From Undibacterium sp. (lineage in GTDB: Bacteria > Pseudomonadota > Gammaproteobacteria > Burkholderiales > Burkholderiaceae_D): 8,914 nucleotides of DNA. Made by a program: the position numbers and the translations under genes. Location of the stretch: NCBI GenBank assembly GCA_019752975.1, contig JAIELM010000118.1:1-8914 (forward strand), read 5' to 3'. The notes beneath the pieces were generated by a model. The model saw only the letters and a program-made list of their open reading frames with translations. It had not been told where the DNA came from and made no database searches. Shown here in pieces: positions 1 to 7,854 of this stretch. Numbering within the stretch: the stretch's first letter is position 1; each line of letters begins with the position of its first letter.

Positions 1-1
1 C

Positions 2-1105
2 TCTGGCGTAGCCGCAGGCAATACCGCACTTTGTAGCGTAGGTAAAACTGGTAACGACTTGCATTACCGTGGTTACGATATTTTGGATGTGGCTGACGCC
101 TGCGAGTTTGAAGAAATCGCGCATTTACTGGTGCACGGTAAATTGCCGAATGTAGCTGAGCTGCGAGCTTACAAAAATAAATTGAAAGCATTACGTGGCC
201 TACCGGCTAATTTGCAAGCGGCCTTAGAGACTTTGCCAGCTGGCGCACACCCTATGGATGTGATGCGTACCGGCGTGTCGATTTTAGGTTGCACTTTGCC
301 AGAAAAAGATGACCACAATATGCCAGGTGCCCGTGACATTGCGGATAAATTGATGGCCTCATTTGGCTCCATGCTTATGTACTGGTACCACTTTAGTCAT
401 AACGGCAAACGTATTAATGTCGAGACCGATGATGACACTATAGGCGGGCATTTCCTGCACCTATTACACGGCACTACGCCAAGTCAATCGTGGGTCAGAG
501 CGATGCATACTTCTTTGATTTTATACGCCGAACATGAATTTAATGCCTCCACATTTACCGCTCGCGTCATCGGTGGAACAGGTTCGGACATGCACTCAGC
601 AATCACTGGCGCTATTGGTGCTTTGCGCGGGCCTAAGCATGGCGGTGCGAACGAAGTCGCGTTTGAAATTCAAAAGCGTTACGACAATCCAGACGAAGCA
701 GAAGCAGATATTAAAAAACGGGTAGAGAATAAAGAGGTGGTGATTGGTTTTGGTCATCCGGTATATACCGTATCCGATCCACGTAATAAAGTGATCAAAG
801 AAGTAGCGCGTCAATTGAGTGTGGAGGCGGGATCGACCAAAATGTTCGATATCGCCGAACGCCTAGAAACGGTGATGTGGGATATCAAAAAAATGTTCCC
901 CAATCTCGATTGGTTCTCTGCTGTCTCGTATCATATGATGGGCGTGCCGACCGCCATGTTCACGCCTTTATTTGTGATTTCGCGCACTTCAGGTTGGGCC
1001 TCGCACGTAATAGAGCAGCGTATCGACAATAAAATTATTCGCCCCAGTGCTAATTATGTCGGGCCTGAGGATTTGACTTTTGTGGCTTTGAAAGAACGCC
1101 CATGA
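2..1105 (+). CDS. prpC: 2-methylcitrate synthase PrpC (5' end missing)
   Basis: This enzyme condenses propionyl-CoA with oxaloacetate to 2-methylcitrate, the entry step of the cytoplasmic 2-methylcitrate cycle. The reading frame is open from base 2, and the first residues ([17 protein letters not shown]) match the N-terminal part of PrpC as I recall it. About 20 residues and the true start therefore lie outside the window; the TTG at 59 is internal. The frame gives 367 residues against about 389 for full enterobacterial PrpC. Citrate-synthase active-site motifs are present: GPKHGGANE with His at 638-640, GFGHPVYT with His at 755-757, and the Asp of FPNLDWF at 908-910. The C-terminus [17 protein letters not shown] is typical of PrpC rather than of GltA. 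The TGA stop overlaps the acnD start as ATGA (1102-1105), so the two genes are probably cotranscribed and translationally coupled. Assignment is near certain. Confidence 0.97.
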   Translation, partial: SGVAAGNTALCSVGKTGNDLHYRGYDILDVADACEFEEIAHLLVHGKLPNVAELRAYKNKLKALRGLPANLQAALETLPAGAHPMDVMRTGVSILGCTLPEKDDHNMPGARDIADKLMASFGSMLMYWYHFSHNGKRINVETDDDTIGGHFLHLLHGTTPSQSWVRAMHTSLILYAEHEFNASTFTARVIGGTGSDMHSAITGAIGALRGPKHGGANEVAFEIQKRYDNPDEAEADIKKRVENKEVVIGFGHPVYTVSDPRNKVIKEVARQLSVEAGSTKMFDIAERLETVMWDIKKMFPNLDWFSAVSYHMMGVPTAMFTPLFVISRTSGWASHVIEQRIDNKIIRPSANYVGPEDLTFVALKERP

Positions 1106-3690
1106 ACACCCACTACCGAAAAGCTCTACCCAACACCCAGTACGATTATTTCGATACCCGCGCTGCGGTCGATGAAATCCAAGTAGGTGCCTACGATAAG
1201 CTGCCCTATACTTCACGCGTGCTAGCTGAAAATCTGGTGCGCCGTTGCGACCCCGCGACTTTGACTGACTCTTTAAAGCAGTTCATAGAACGGCGTCGTG
1301 ATTTGGATTTCCCTTGGTTTCCGGCGCGTGTCGTGTGCCACGATATTTTGGGACAAACCGCTTTGGTGGATTTGGCTGGATTGCGCGATGCGATTGCATT
1401 GCAAGGTGGTGATCCTGCCTTGGTTAATCCTGTCGTACCTACACAATTAGTGGTTGACCATTCATTGGCGGTGGAATGTGGTGGCTTTGATCCCGATGCT
1501 TTTAATAAAAACCGTGCGATCGAAGAGCGCCGCAATGAAGACCGTTTTGACTTTATTAATTGGACAAAAAAAGCCTTTAAGAATGTCGATGTAATCCCAC
1601 CAGGAAATGGCATCCTGCATCAAATTAATCTGGAACGTATGTCACCGGTGATTCAAGTGCAAGATGGCGTCGCTTTTCCTGATACGCTAGTAGGTACCGA
1701 TAGTCATACGCCTATGGTAGATGCTTTGGGCGTGATAGCGATTGGTGTCGGTGGTCTAGAAGCCGAGAGTGTGATGTTAGGACGTGCTTCGTGGATGCGT
1801 TTGCCAGACATTATCGGTGTGGAACTGAGCGGCAAGCCCCAACCAGGCATCACTGCCACCGACACCGTGTTAGCCTTGACCGAATTTTTACGAGCGCAAA
1901 AAGTTGTCTCTGCCTATTTGGAATTTTATGGAGAAGGTGCGACCCATTTAACACTCGGCGATAGGGCAACAATCTCGAATATGGCGCCGGAATTTGGTGC
2001 GACTGCGGCGATGTTTTATATCGATGAGCAAACCATTAAATACTTAACGCTGACAGGTCGCGACGACGCGCAAGTCAAACTAGTCGAATGCTATGCCAGA
2101 GAAACGGGACTGTGGGCAGAGTCCTTAAACAATGTAGAGTACGAACGGGTGCTGAAGTTTGATCTCGCTAGCGTGGTACGCAATATTGCCGGCCCCTCCA
2201 ATCCGCATAAGCGTGTTCCCACTTCAGAATTAGCCGCACGTGGCATCAGTGGTGTGATCGAAAATGAGCAAGGTCGTATGCCCGATGGTGCGGTGATTAT
2301 CGCTGCGATTACCAGCTGCACCAACACCAATAATCCGCGCAATATGATCGCCGCTGGACTGATTGCCAGAAACGCCAATCGCTTAGGCCTTACGCGTAAA
2401 CCTTGGGTAAAAAGTTCCTTAGCTCCCGGGTCAAAAACCGTAGCGCTGTATTTGGAAGAAGCCAAGCTCATGCCAGAATTGGAGCGCTTGGGCTTTGGCG
2501 TAGTCGCCTTTGCCTGCACTACTTGTAATGGTATGAGTGGCGCATTGGATCCGGTAATTCAAGAAGAAATCATCACCCGTGATTTGTATGCGACCGCCGT
2601 CTTATCCGGCAATCGTAATTTTGATGGACGGATTCATCCCTATGCCAAACAAGCTTTTTTGGCCTCGCCACCTTTAGTGGTTGCGTATGCGATTGCAGGT
2701 ACGATTCGTTTCGATATCGAAAAAGACGTCTTGGGCGTGGCTCAGGATGGCAAAGAAATTCGTTTAAAAGATATCTGGCCCAGCGATGAGGAAATCGACG
2801 CCATTGTCACCAGTAGTGTCAAACCCGAACAATTTCGCAAAGTGTATGAACCGATGTTTGCCGTGCTTGCTGATGATGGTATCAAGGTCAGCCCGCTATA
2901 CGACTGGCGACCACAAACCACCTATATACGCCGTCCGCCGTATTGGGAAGGCGCGTTAGCAGGTGTCAGAACGATGACAGGTATGCGACCTTTAGCGGTA
3001 TTGGGCGATAACATCACCACCGATCATTTATCGCCCTCCAATGCGATTATGTTGGATAGTGCTGCTGGAGAATATTTGGCTAAGATGGGTTTGCCTGAGG
3101 AAGATTTTAATTCCTATGCGACCCATAGGGGCGATCACCTGACCGCACAACGTGCCACCTTTGCTAATCCGACTTTGAAGAATGAAATGGTGAGTGTGGA
3201 TGGTCAAGTGAAAGCGGGATCTTTAGCCCGACTCGAGCCAGAAGGAACGATCATGCGCATGTGGGAAACGATAGAAACCTATATGCAGCGCAAGCAGCCA
3301 CTCATCATTATCGCCGGAGCAGATTATGGCCAAGGCTCGTCGCGTGATTGGGCGGCTAAAGGCGTCCGTTTGGCCGGCGTAGAAGTGATTGTAGCGGAAG
3401 GTTTTGAACGTATCCACAGAACGAATTTAGTTGGCATGGGTGTTTTGCCTTTAGAGTTTGTTGCTGGGGTGACGCGTTTAACTTTGGCTATCGATGGAAC
3501 TGAGACTTACGATGTCGTTGGGGAACGCACACCACGCACAACCCTCACTTTGATTATCCATCGTAAAAATGGCGAACGAGTAGAAGTACCAGTCACCTGT
3601 CGCTTGGATACTGCCGAAGAAGTGGCGATCTATGAAGCGGGTGGCGTGTTACAACGCTTTGCGCAGGACTTTTTGGAGGCGGCGAAGTAG
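1102..3690 (+). CDS. acnD: Fe/S-dependent 2-methylcitrate dehydratase AcnD
   Basis: This aconitase-superfamily enzyme dehydrates 2-methylcitrate to 2-methylaconitate and works together with PrpF in bacteria that lack, or do not rely on, PrpD. The product has 862 residues, the usual AcnD length. The three [4Fe-4S] cysteine ligands are visible: Cys406 in SCTNTNNP, and Cys472 and Cys475 in ACTTCNG. Other aconitase signatures are [13 protein letters not shown] (from about residue 198), [11 protein letters not shown] (636-646), and in the C-terminal swivel domain [12 protein letters not shown] (740-751), which carries the substrate-binding Ser/Arg pair. The start ATG at 1102 overlaps the prpC stop by four bases. 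Only a weak purine stretch precedes it (about 1090-1096), which fits translation coupled to prpC. AcnA is the main alternative, since it shares the fold and motifs; the slightly shorter length and the prpC/prpF neighbours favour AcnD. Confidence 0.95.
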   Translation: MNTHYRKALPNTQYDYFDTRAAVDEIQVGAYDKLPYTSRVLAENLVRRCDPATLTDSLKQFIERRRDLDFPWFPARVVCHDILGQTALVDLAGLRDAIALQGGDPALVNPVVPTQLVVDHSLAVECGGFDPDAFNKNRAIEERRNEDRFDFINWTKKAFKNVDVIPPGNGILHQINLERMSPVIQVQDGVAFPDTLVGTDSHTPMVDALGVIAIGVGGLEAESVMLGRASWMRLPDIIGVELSGKPQPGITATDTVLALTEFLRAQKVVSAYLEFYGEGATHLTLGDRATISNMAPEFGATAAMFYIDEQTIKYLTLTGRDDAQVKLVECYARETGLWAESLNNVEYERVLKFDLASVVRNIAGPSNPHKRVPTSELAARGISGVIENEQGRMPDGAVIIAAITSCTNTNNPRNMIAAGLIARNANRLGLTRKPWVKSSLAPGSKTVALYLEEAKLMPELERLGFGVVAFACTTCNGMSGALDPVIQEEIITRDLYATAVLSGNRNFDGRIHPYAKQAFLASPPLVVAYAIAGTIRFDIEKDVLGVAQDGKEIRLKDIWPSDEEIDAIVTSSVKPEQFRKVYEPMFAVLADDGIKVSPLYDWRPQTTYIRRPPYWEGALAGVRTMTGMRPLAVLGDNITTDHLSPSNAIMLDSAAGEYLAKMGLPEEDFNSYATHRGDHLTAQRATFANPTLKNEMVSVDGQVKAGSLARLEPEGTIMRMWETIETYMQRKQPLIIIAGADYGQGSSRDWAAKGVRLAGVEVIVAEGFERIHRTNLVGMGVLPLEFVAGVTRLTLAIDGTETYDVVGERTPRTTLTLIIHRKNGERVEVPVTCRLDTAEEVAIYEAGGVLQRFAQDFLEAAK

Positions 3691-3777
3691 GATGAGGTGC
3701 TAACCGTTAGCGACATGGACGTGTAATGCTCTAGTTGTTCATGGCAATCGTATCAGGCTGGCCCGCTTAAAAAAACG

Positions 3778-3811
3778 AAAACCCCTTAACGCCTAGTCAT
3801 TGAGGGGTTTT
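3778..3811. terminator. Terminator-like hairpin after acnD
   Basis: AAAACCCCT (3778-3786) pairs with AGGGGTTTT (3803-3811) around a loop of about 16 bases. On the plus strand the Ts lie in the right arm and are followed by GACTC, so termination after acnD would be moderate. Read on the minus strand, the hairpin is followed by TTTTCGTTTTTTT, a better T-tract, so it may work in both directions. It would separate prpC-acnD from prpF. Confidence 0.6.
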
Positions 3812-3920
3812 GACTCAAAGGGAGGATTTTGGCCTCATGTAATCGCTCGGTAAGAGTGGTATTGATACCCATGCTTTCAAAGAAGAATCGTAATTATTCA
3901 GCCCCCTATGTAAGCCGTCT

Positions 3921-3943
3921 TTCCCGCATGTTTTTTGCGGGAA
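3921..3943. repeat. REP/dRS3-like short inverted repeat
   Basis: TTCCCGCA (3921-3928) and TGCGGGAA (3936-3943) form a perfect 8-bp inverted repeat around a 7-base loop, followed by TCCAGCGAC. The core TTCCCGC...GCGGGAATCCAG resembles short extragenic repeats scattered in many betaproteobacterial genomes, and loosely the neisserial dRS3 element (ATTCCC-N8-GGGAAT). That likeness is from memory. Copy number elsewhere in this genome cannot be seen from one window. A second, imperfect partner (CAGGATTCCAG, about 3975-3985) follows. Confidence 0.5.
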
Positions 3944-4026
3944 TCCAGCGACTTTTGTTCAGCAACGGACGCCACAGGATTCCAGATTAAGCCCTAGTGA
4001 ATGACATAAAAATAGGGCGGAGTACT

Positions 4027-4038
4027 TTGAAATTTCAA
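4027..4038. promoter_or_regulatory. Perfect 12-bp palindrome upstream of prpF
   Basis: TTGAAATTTCAA is a perfect dyad about 108 bases before the prpF start. It could be a binding site for a dimeric regulator, but AT-rich palindromes of this size also arise by chance. No known consensus is claimed. Confidence 0.25.
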
Positions 4039-4146
4039 CTTCGTCATAAAGGGCCGAATAATTACGAAGCATCTACAAATACTGTCGTCATAAGTTCGCT
4101 CGTCGTTATTTATCTTAGAAAGCTTAGAAAGATTAGGAAAAAAATT

Positions 4147-5340
4147 ATGTCGCACCAACCCCAACTTAAAATCCCCGCCACCTATATGCGTGGTGGTACC
4201 AGCAAGGGCGTATTTTTTCGCCTACAAGATTTACCTGAAACCGCTCAAATTTTTGGTGCAGCGCGTGATGCCTTGCTACTGCGCGTGATAGGTAGCCCCG
4301 ATCCTTATGGCAAACATACGGATGGTATGGGTGGTGCAACTTCGTCCACAAGTAAGGCGGTAATCGTCGCCAAAAGTCTCCGACCTGACCACGATGTGGA
4401 TTATTTGTTTGCGCAAATCGCTATTGATAAAGCCTTTGTTGATTGGAGCGGCAACTGCGGCAATTTGACGGCGGCGGTCGGTTCTTTTGCCATTAGTGGG
4501 GGTTTAGTTGAGCTCTCACGCTTGCCACAAAATGGCATCGCCAGTGTGCGTATTTGGCAGGCGAATATTGGTAAGACCATTATTGCTCACGTCCCTATGC
4601 TGGATGGGCAAGTGCAGGAGATGGGTGATTTTGAATTGGATGGCGTGACTTTTCCAGCTGCTGAAGTACAACTTGAATTTATGCATCCTGCCGACGAAGA
4701 AGGGCCGGGCGGGTCTATGTTCCCAACCGGGAATCTGGTTGACGATTTAGAAGTGCCTGGCCTTGGTGTGCTTAAAGCGACGATGATTAATGCAGGCATT
4801 CCCACCATTTTTGTTAATGCAGCGGCCTTGGGTTACACCGGCACCGAACTGCAAGAAACGATCAATAGCGATAGCAAGGCTTTGGCGATGTTTGAATTGA
4901 TACGTGCGCATGGCGCGCTACGGATGGGATTGATTCATGATTTAGCCCAAGCCAGCGGTCGTCAACATACGCCTAAAATCGCCTTCGTTGCTGCGCCAGT
5001 TGACTATGTTTCTTCAAGTGGTAAGCAAGTGAAAGCCAGCGATATTGACCTGCTAGTACGCGCAATGTCGATGGGCAAGCTACATCACGCCATGATGGGT
5101 ACAGCCGCGGTGGCAATTGGTACTGCGGCAGCCATACCCGGCACCTTAGTGAGCCTCGCGGCGGGCGGTGAGGCGCGCTCTGAAGTGCGTTTTGGCCACC
5201 CCTCAGGTATTTTGCGGGTCGGTGCCGAAGCGGCATTGGTCGATGGTGAGTGGGGCGTTACTAAAGCGGTGATGAGCCGTAGTGCGCGCGTGTTGATGGA
5301 AGGGTGGGTGCGCGTGCCCAGTACTTTGGCGGATTCTTAA
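4147..5340 (+). CDS. prpF: 2-methylaconitate isomerase PrpF
   Basis: PrpF belongs to the diaminopimelate-epimerase-like fold. It acts on 2-methylaconitate cis/trans isomers and is needed when AcnD, rather than PrpD, dehydrates 2-methylcitrate. The chosen start is ATG 4147, preceded by TAGGA at 4134-4138 with good spacing. It gives 397 residues, the usual PrpF length, and the N-terminus MSHQPQLKIPATYMRGGTSK with its family motif MRGGTSKG. Lys70 (in SSTSKAV) and Cys104 (in SGNCGNLT) line up with the lysine and cysteine described as functionally important in the Shewanella protein (Lys73/Cys107, from memory). GGSMFPTGN and the C-terminal FGHPSG motif are also family-like. The frame is open upstream to an ATG at 3997, which would add 50 non-conserved residues and is rejected. 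prpF lies 456 bases after acnD beyond a terminator-like hairpin, so it probably has its own promoter. Confidence 0.95.
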   Translation: MSHQPQLKIPATYMRGGTSKGVFFRLQDLPETAQIFGAARDALLLRVIGSPDPYGKHTDGMGGATSSTSKAVIVAKSLRPDHDVDYLFAQIAIDKAFVDWSGNCGNLTAAVGSFAISGGLVELSRLPQNGIASVRIWQANIGKTIIAHVPMLDGQVQEMGDFELDGVTFPAAEVQLEFMHPADEEGPGGSMFPTGNLVDDLEVPGLGVLKATMINAGIPTIFVNAAALGYTGTELQETINSDSKALAMFELIRAHGALRMGLIHDLAQASGRQHTPKIAFVAAPVDYVSSSGKQVKASDIDLLVRAMSMGKLHHAMMGTAAVAIGTAAAIPGTLVSLAAGGEARSEVRFGHPSGILRVGAEAALVDGEWGVTKAVMSRSARVLMEGWVRVPSTLADS

Positions 5341-5368
5341 ATCTATAAATCGGTGCTCAAATGAGAGG

Positions 5369-5440
5369 GCAACTGAGTAGGCAACTGAGTAGGCAACTGA
5401 GTAGGCAACTTAGTAAATAACTGAATCAGCAACTGGCAGC
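5369..5440. repeat. 12-bp tandem repeat (GCAACTGAGTAG)
   Basis: Three exact copies of GCAACTGAGTAG (5369-5380, 5381-5392, 5393-5404) are followed by a copy with two changes (5405-5416) and two increasingly degenerate units (5417-5428 and 5429-5440). It lies in the short convergent gap between prpF and the HDOD gene. The last unit runs into the left arm of the adjacent hairpin. No coding role is seen. Confidence 0.85.
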
Positions 5441-5466
5441 TTGATCGCTTAAACGATCAAGGCTGC
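5436..5466. terminator. Hairpin at convergent gene ends (possible terminator)
   Basis: GCAGC+TTGATCG (5436-5447) pairs with CGATCAA+GCTGC (5454-5460 and 5462-5466), giving a 12-bp stem with one bulged G at 5461 and a 6-base loop. The TAA stop of the minus-strand HDOD gene (5449-5451) lies inside the loop. Neither side has a T-tract, so intrinsic termination is uncertain. Its place between converging prpF and the HDOD gene suggests transcript-end formation or 3' end protection. Confidence 0.5.
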
Positions 5467-6333
5467 GGTGAGGGTGGTTACCTCATCTTCGGATTCTTCT
5501 AAAATACATTTAAAAGTCCCTTCGCCGACTACAAAATTAATTTCAGATTCGCAGCGATTTGCTTCTGTATCGGTGCGGGTGTCGAGTGGGGAAATAGTGC
5601 TGGCTAAGTCGTTCGCTAGTAAGAGCGTGTCGCCTAAGGTTTCAGGTGGCATCGCACGTAAGCCAAACCATAGCGCCTCTACTGCATCATTGACTTCCCG
5701 CGGTAAAGACATATCTTTGAGAACGGCGCGACCTATGATGGCTTCCTGCGATTCTTTTTCTATGATGGTGTCGTCGAAGTTGTTCTCTCTTTCATCGTAG
5801 GCACCAGTTAAATCATCCGGTTCTAATAAACAAGGAAATTCTTCTGCACGCGAGAGTAAGTAAAAACCGCCGACTTCATGGACGATGCCGGCAAACATGG
5901 CGGTATCCGGATTAAGCTTTGTCACGCGCTTGGCGATCACTTGCGATAGTGCTGCAACCTGCGCCGAATGCTGCCATAGTTGGTTGATCTTGGCGCGGAT
6001 AACGATGTCTTTGGATGCTCCTGCTATTTGCCGCACCACTAAGGACGCAATCAGGGCACGCAAAGTGTTAAAGCCCAAACGTGCAATGGCGGCGCGAACG
6101 TTGGAGACTTCACCCGCGCCACGGCTGTAGGCGGCACTATTGGCCACGGCAACCACTTTGGCGGCGAGTAAGGGCTCATTGAGAATAATTTTGGCGGCCG
6201 AATCGAGGCTGCAATCGGCTACATCAATCGCCTCTTGGACCCGTAGCGAAGTGGCGACGCTGGCGGAAAAAACTAAATCGCCCTTGAGCGCCTGTTCCAC
6301 CAATAAATCCAAGGCTTGTATCTTATTCATCAC
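5449..6333 (-). CDS. Stand-alone HDOD-domain protein
   Basis: This 294-residue soluble protein has an HDOD domain over about residues 15-210, a relative of HD phosphohydrolases usually found in bacterial signalling and regulatory proteins. Family-like segments are ILNEPLLAAKVVAVANSAAY (50-69), the IARLGFNTLRAL helix (83-94), WQHSAQVAALSQVIA (120-134) and AGIVHEVGGFYLLSR (148-162). The would-be HD pair is His152-Glu153, and the usual metal-binding set is incomplete, as in most HDOD proteins, so it is probably not a hydrolase. The C-terminal 60 or so residues are acidic and unassigned. No receiver, EAL or GGDEF partner domain is fused. The start is GTG 6333 or the next codon, ATG 6330; a GGGGAG site lies upstream and its spacing fits GTG slightly better. 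The gene is convergent with prpF, and its exact role cannot be told from sequence. Confidence 0.85.
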   Translation of the reverse strand: MMNKIQALDLLVEQALKGDLVFSASVATSLRVQEAIDVADCSLDSAAKIILNEPLLAAKVVAVANSAAYSRGAGEVSNVRAAIARLGFNTLRALIASLVVRQIAGASKDIVIRAKINQLWQHSAQVAALSQVIAKRVTKLNPDTAMFAGIVHEVGGFYLLSRAEEFPCLLEPDDLTGAYDERENNFDDTIIEKESQEAIIGRAVLKDMSLPREVNDAVEALWFGLRAMPPETLGDTLLLANDLASTISPLDTRTDTEANRCESEINFVVGEGTFKCILEESEDEVTTLTAALIV

Positions 6334-6599
6334 AGCGCGTCGCTCCCCATTATTGACCGAGAATTTTCCACCTCTAACAGCAATGTAGCAGAAAATGTTT
6401 CTGACTGGAAATTAGATTCAATAGAAATCGAAGATGTAGCTTGTTTTTCCGTTCATATGGTTTTTTGTGTTGTTTTATGTTTTTGTCGCCTTAGCAGCCA
6501 ATATCAATATGCACGAGCTGAAGTGTTGAAAATAAAAACAGTAACGTCACAAAACAGTCCACCTTAACGAAGCATAGTAATCCACGATTTGCAATTTGC

Positions 6600-7364
6600 C
6601 TAGCCTAAACTCGCTATCACAGGCGCATGATCTGATGGTTGCTCCCATTTGCGCGGTACACGATCAACTACGCAAGAAGTGCAACGTGCAGCCAAGGGCG
6701 TGGAAAGCAAAATATGATCTATCCGCATGCCCTTGTTGAGGCGAAAACCTAAAGCCCGATAATCCCACCAACTGAAAGTTTTTTCTGGCTGTTCAAACTG
6801 TCTGAAACTATCGGATAAACCTAAATCGATCAGCGCCTGAAGGGCAGCACGTTCAGGTGGCGAGACTAAATTCATCCCTTCCCATGCAGCTGGATCATGC
6901 ACGTCACGGTCTTCTGGTGCAATATTGTAGTCACCTAATACCGCGAGTTGCGTATGTTCTTGCATTTCGCTTTTAATCCACTCGTGTAGGGCAGCCAACC
7001 AACGCAATTTGTAAGGGTATTTTTCAGAATCTAAGGCCTGACCATTGGGTACGTAGACGCAGACGATACGCACACCCGCGATGGTCGCGGCGATGATGCG
7101 TTGTTGTTCGTCCTCGAACAGCGGATTGTTTTTTTGTACCTCGCTAATCGGATGGCGCGACAAGATCGCCACCCCATTATAGGTTTTTTGCCCGCTATAG
7201 ACGACATGATAACCAGCTGCTTCGATTTCAGCTTGAGGAAATTTATCGTCGGTTAATTTAGTTTCTTGCAGACAGAGTACGTCCACTGGATTTGTCGCTA
7301 ACCATTGTAGGACTTGTGGTAGGCGTACTTTAAGAGAGTTAACATTCCAAGTAACGAGTTGCAT
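6600..7364 (-). CDS. xth: Exodeoxyribonuclease III (AP endonuclease)
   Basis: This 254-residue enzyme belongs to the endonuclease/exonuclease/phosphatase superfamily, ExoIII branch. It cleaves DNA at abasic sites and removes 3' blocking groups in base-excision repair in the cytoplasm. All catalytic landmarks are visible: Asn7 in WNVNS, Glu34 in LQETK, Tyr104 in VYVPNG, Asp145 and Asn147 in GDYNIAP, Asp216 in RIDHIL, and the terminal Asp245-His246 in SDHAPV. The length is standard and the N-terminus (MQLVTWNVNSLKVRL) is typical, so ATG 7364 is taken as the start although only an A-rich stretch, without a clear Shine-Dalgarno, precedes it. No terminator is seen after the stop; 266 bases separate it from the HDOD gene on the same strand. 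I see no link in function to the neighbours. Confidence 0.95.
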   Translation of the reverse strand: MQLVTWNVNSLKVRLPQVLQWLATNPVDVLCLQETKLTDDKFPQAEIEAAGYHVVYSGQKTYNGVAILSRHPISEVQKNNPLFEDEQQRIIAATIAGVRIVCVYVPNGQALDSEKYPYKLRWLAALHEWIKSEMQEHTQLAVLGDYNIAPEDRDVHDPAAWEGMNLVSPPERAALQALIDLGLSDSFRQFEQPEKTFSWWDYRALGFRLNKGMRIDHILLSTPLAARCTSCVVDRVPRKWEQPSDHAPVIASLG

Positions 7365-7424
7365 GATGATTTTTTTATCGTTTATTTACAAAGACTTGCA
7401 CATTTTTTTGTTCGGTTTTTTGAT

Positions 7425-7446
7425 TCTAGCTACATATCTAGCTACA
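7425..7446. repeat. Paired direct repeat TCTAGCTACA
   Basis: TCTAGCTACA occurs at 7425-7434 and 7437-7446, a 12-base period, about 60-80 bases upstream of the xth start. Each copy contains the palindrome TAGCTA. It could be a pair of regulator sites for xth or a trace of element insertion; nothing else supports either view. Confidence 0.4.
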
Positions 7447-7510
7447 AATTTAAATGAGACGTTACGCATCAAAATTAATTTGTTGATGTTGCTTATTATA
7501 CGATGGGAAT

Positions 7511-7564
7511 ATGAGTAACAATCCGTATCGCGGGGATGTTGGTGATGTTTTTAAATGTTGGTAG
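7511..7564 (+). CDS. Possible 17-residue peptide ORF (doubtful)
   Basis: ATG 7511 opens a short plus-strand frame, MSNNPYRGDVGDVFKCW, ending in TAG at 7562-7564, 12 bases before the hairpin at 7577-7607. A weak TGGGA precedes the ATG very closely. The composition (NNPYRG, FKCW) looks less random than expected for spacer DNA, so it could be a tiny peptide or a remnant of a gene's 3' end. No homology is recognised and chance is quite possible. Confidence 0.15.
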   Translation: MSNNPYRGDVGDVFKCW

Positions 7565-7576
7565 GGAGTTCTAGAG

Positions 7577-7607
7577 AAAAGACGCGTCATTGAGTGGCGC
7601 GTCTTTT
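7577..7607. terminator. Strong bidirectional terminator
   Basis: AAAAGACGCG (7577-7586) and CGCGTCTTTT (7598-7607) form a perfect 10-bp stem with an 11-base loop. Ts follow on the plus strand (to 7609), and the left arm supplies a T-tract on the minus strand. It lies 8 bases past the stop of the excisionase-like gene and so should end the leftward four-gene operon, insulating it from xth. Confidence 0.85.
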
Positions 7608-7614
7608 TTAATTA

Positions 7615-7854
7615 TCAGGAATTGAGAAGCTGGCTGTTGAGGTGACGTTCAATGCGTTCTCGCGTGATGCCACTGGCACGGGTGCTGATTTTAATTAAAT
7701 CCAAGTTTCCAGCCTTTATCATTCTGTACACAGTGGCGCGTGAGACGCCAAGCTGCTTGACCGCTGCACTTACTCTATAGATTAGAGGGGGTTGTTCAGG
7801 GCTTTGATTTATGACTTTTGATGTTATGGTTAATTCCGATTTAAGTTGTTTCAT
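7615..7854 (-). CDS. Excisionase-like helix-turn-helix protein
   Basis: This is a small DNA-binding protein of 79 residues. PPLIYRVSAAVKQLGVSRATVYRMIKAG (22-49) is a winged helix-turn-helix of the excisionase/AlpA (HTH_17, MerR-like) type, with the recognition helix around SRATVYRMI. The rest, LDLIKISTRASGITRERIERHL, fits the wing and closing helix. Such proteins act as recombination directionality factors or small regulators in prophages and integrative elements. The chosen start, ATG 7854, overlaps the upstream gene's stop as ATGA (7851-7854) and follows AGGTG at good spacing. An in-frame ATG at 7920 would add 22 residues with a 70-base overlap and is less likely. It is the last gene of the cluster, directly before a terminator. 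No integrase is visible nearby, so excisionase versus repressor cannot be decided. Confidence 0.75.
   Translation of the reverse strand: MKQLKSELTITSKVINQSPEQPPLIYRVSAAVKQLGVSRATVYRMIKAGNLDLIKISTRASGITRERIERHLNSQLLNS

Larger units (their letters stand above)
3691..4146. other. 456-bp intergenic region acnD-prpF
   Basis: No convincing gene is seen here. The frame upstream of prpF is open from an ATG at 3997, but that ATG has no good ribosome site and the encoded residues do not resemble PrpF. Visible structure, left to right: a small palindrome GCTAACCGTTAGC (3699-3711); a terminator-like hairpin (3778-3811); GGTAT-tg-ATACC (3858-3869); a dispersed-repeat-like hairpin (3921-3943); GCCCTA/TAGGGC (3991-3996 and 4013-4018); a perfect 12-bp palindrome (4027-4038); and TCGTCATAA twice (4041-4049 and 4085-4093). 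A promoter for prpF should lie in the right half, but no clean -35/-10 pair could be chosen. Confidence 0.6.

Noticed and set aside
1206..1613. Minus-strand open frame within acnD
   Set aside because: It lies wholly inside a clear aconitase gene and has biased, low-complexity composition. The same holds for the frames at 2091-2519 and 4973-5236.
3997..4146. In-frame 50-codon extension at the start of prpF
   Set aside because: It has no ribosome site and no PrpF-like residues. ATG 4147 has TAGGA in place and gives the standard N-terminus and length.
6316..6567. Plus-strand open frame in the gap between the HDOD and xth genes
   Set aside because: It overlaps the HDOD gene start, shows no family features and has no ribosome site. 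The gap 6334-6599 is more likely upstream control DNA for the HDOD gene, although no clear promoter could be picked.
7480..7510. Possible dif/Xer site or sigma-70 promoter (TTATTATACGATG)
   Set aside because: It does not match a dif consensus, and no -35 box sits at a proper distance from the -10-like TATACG.
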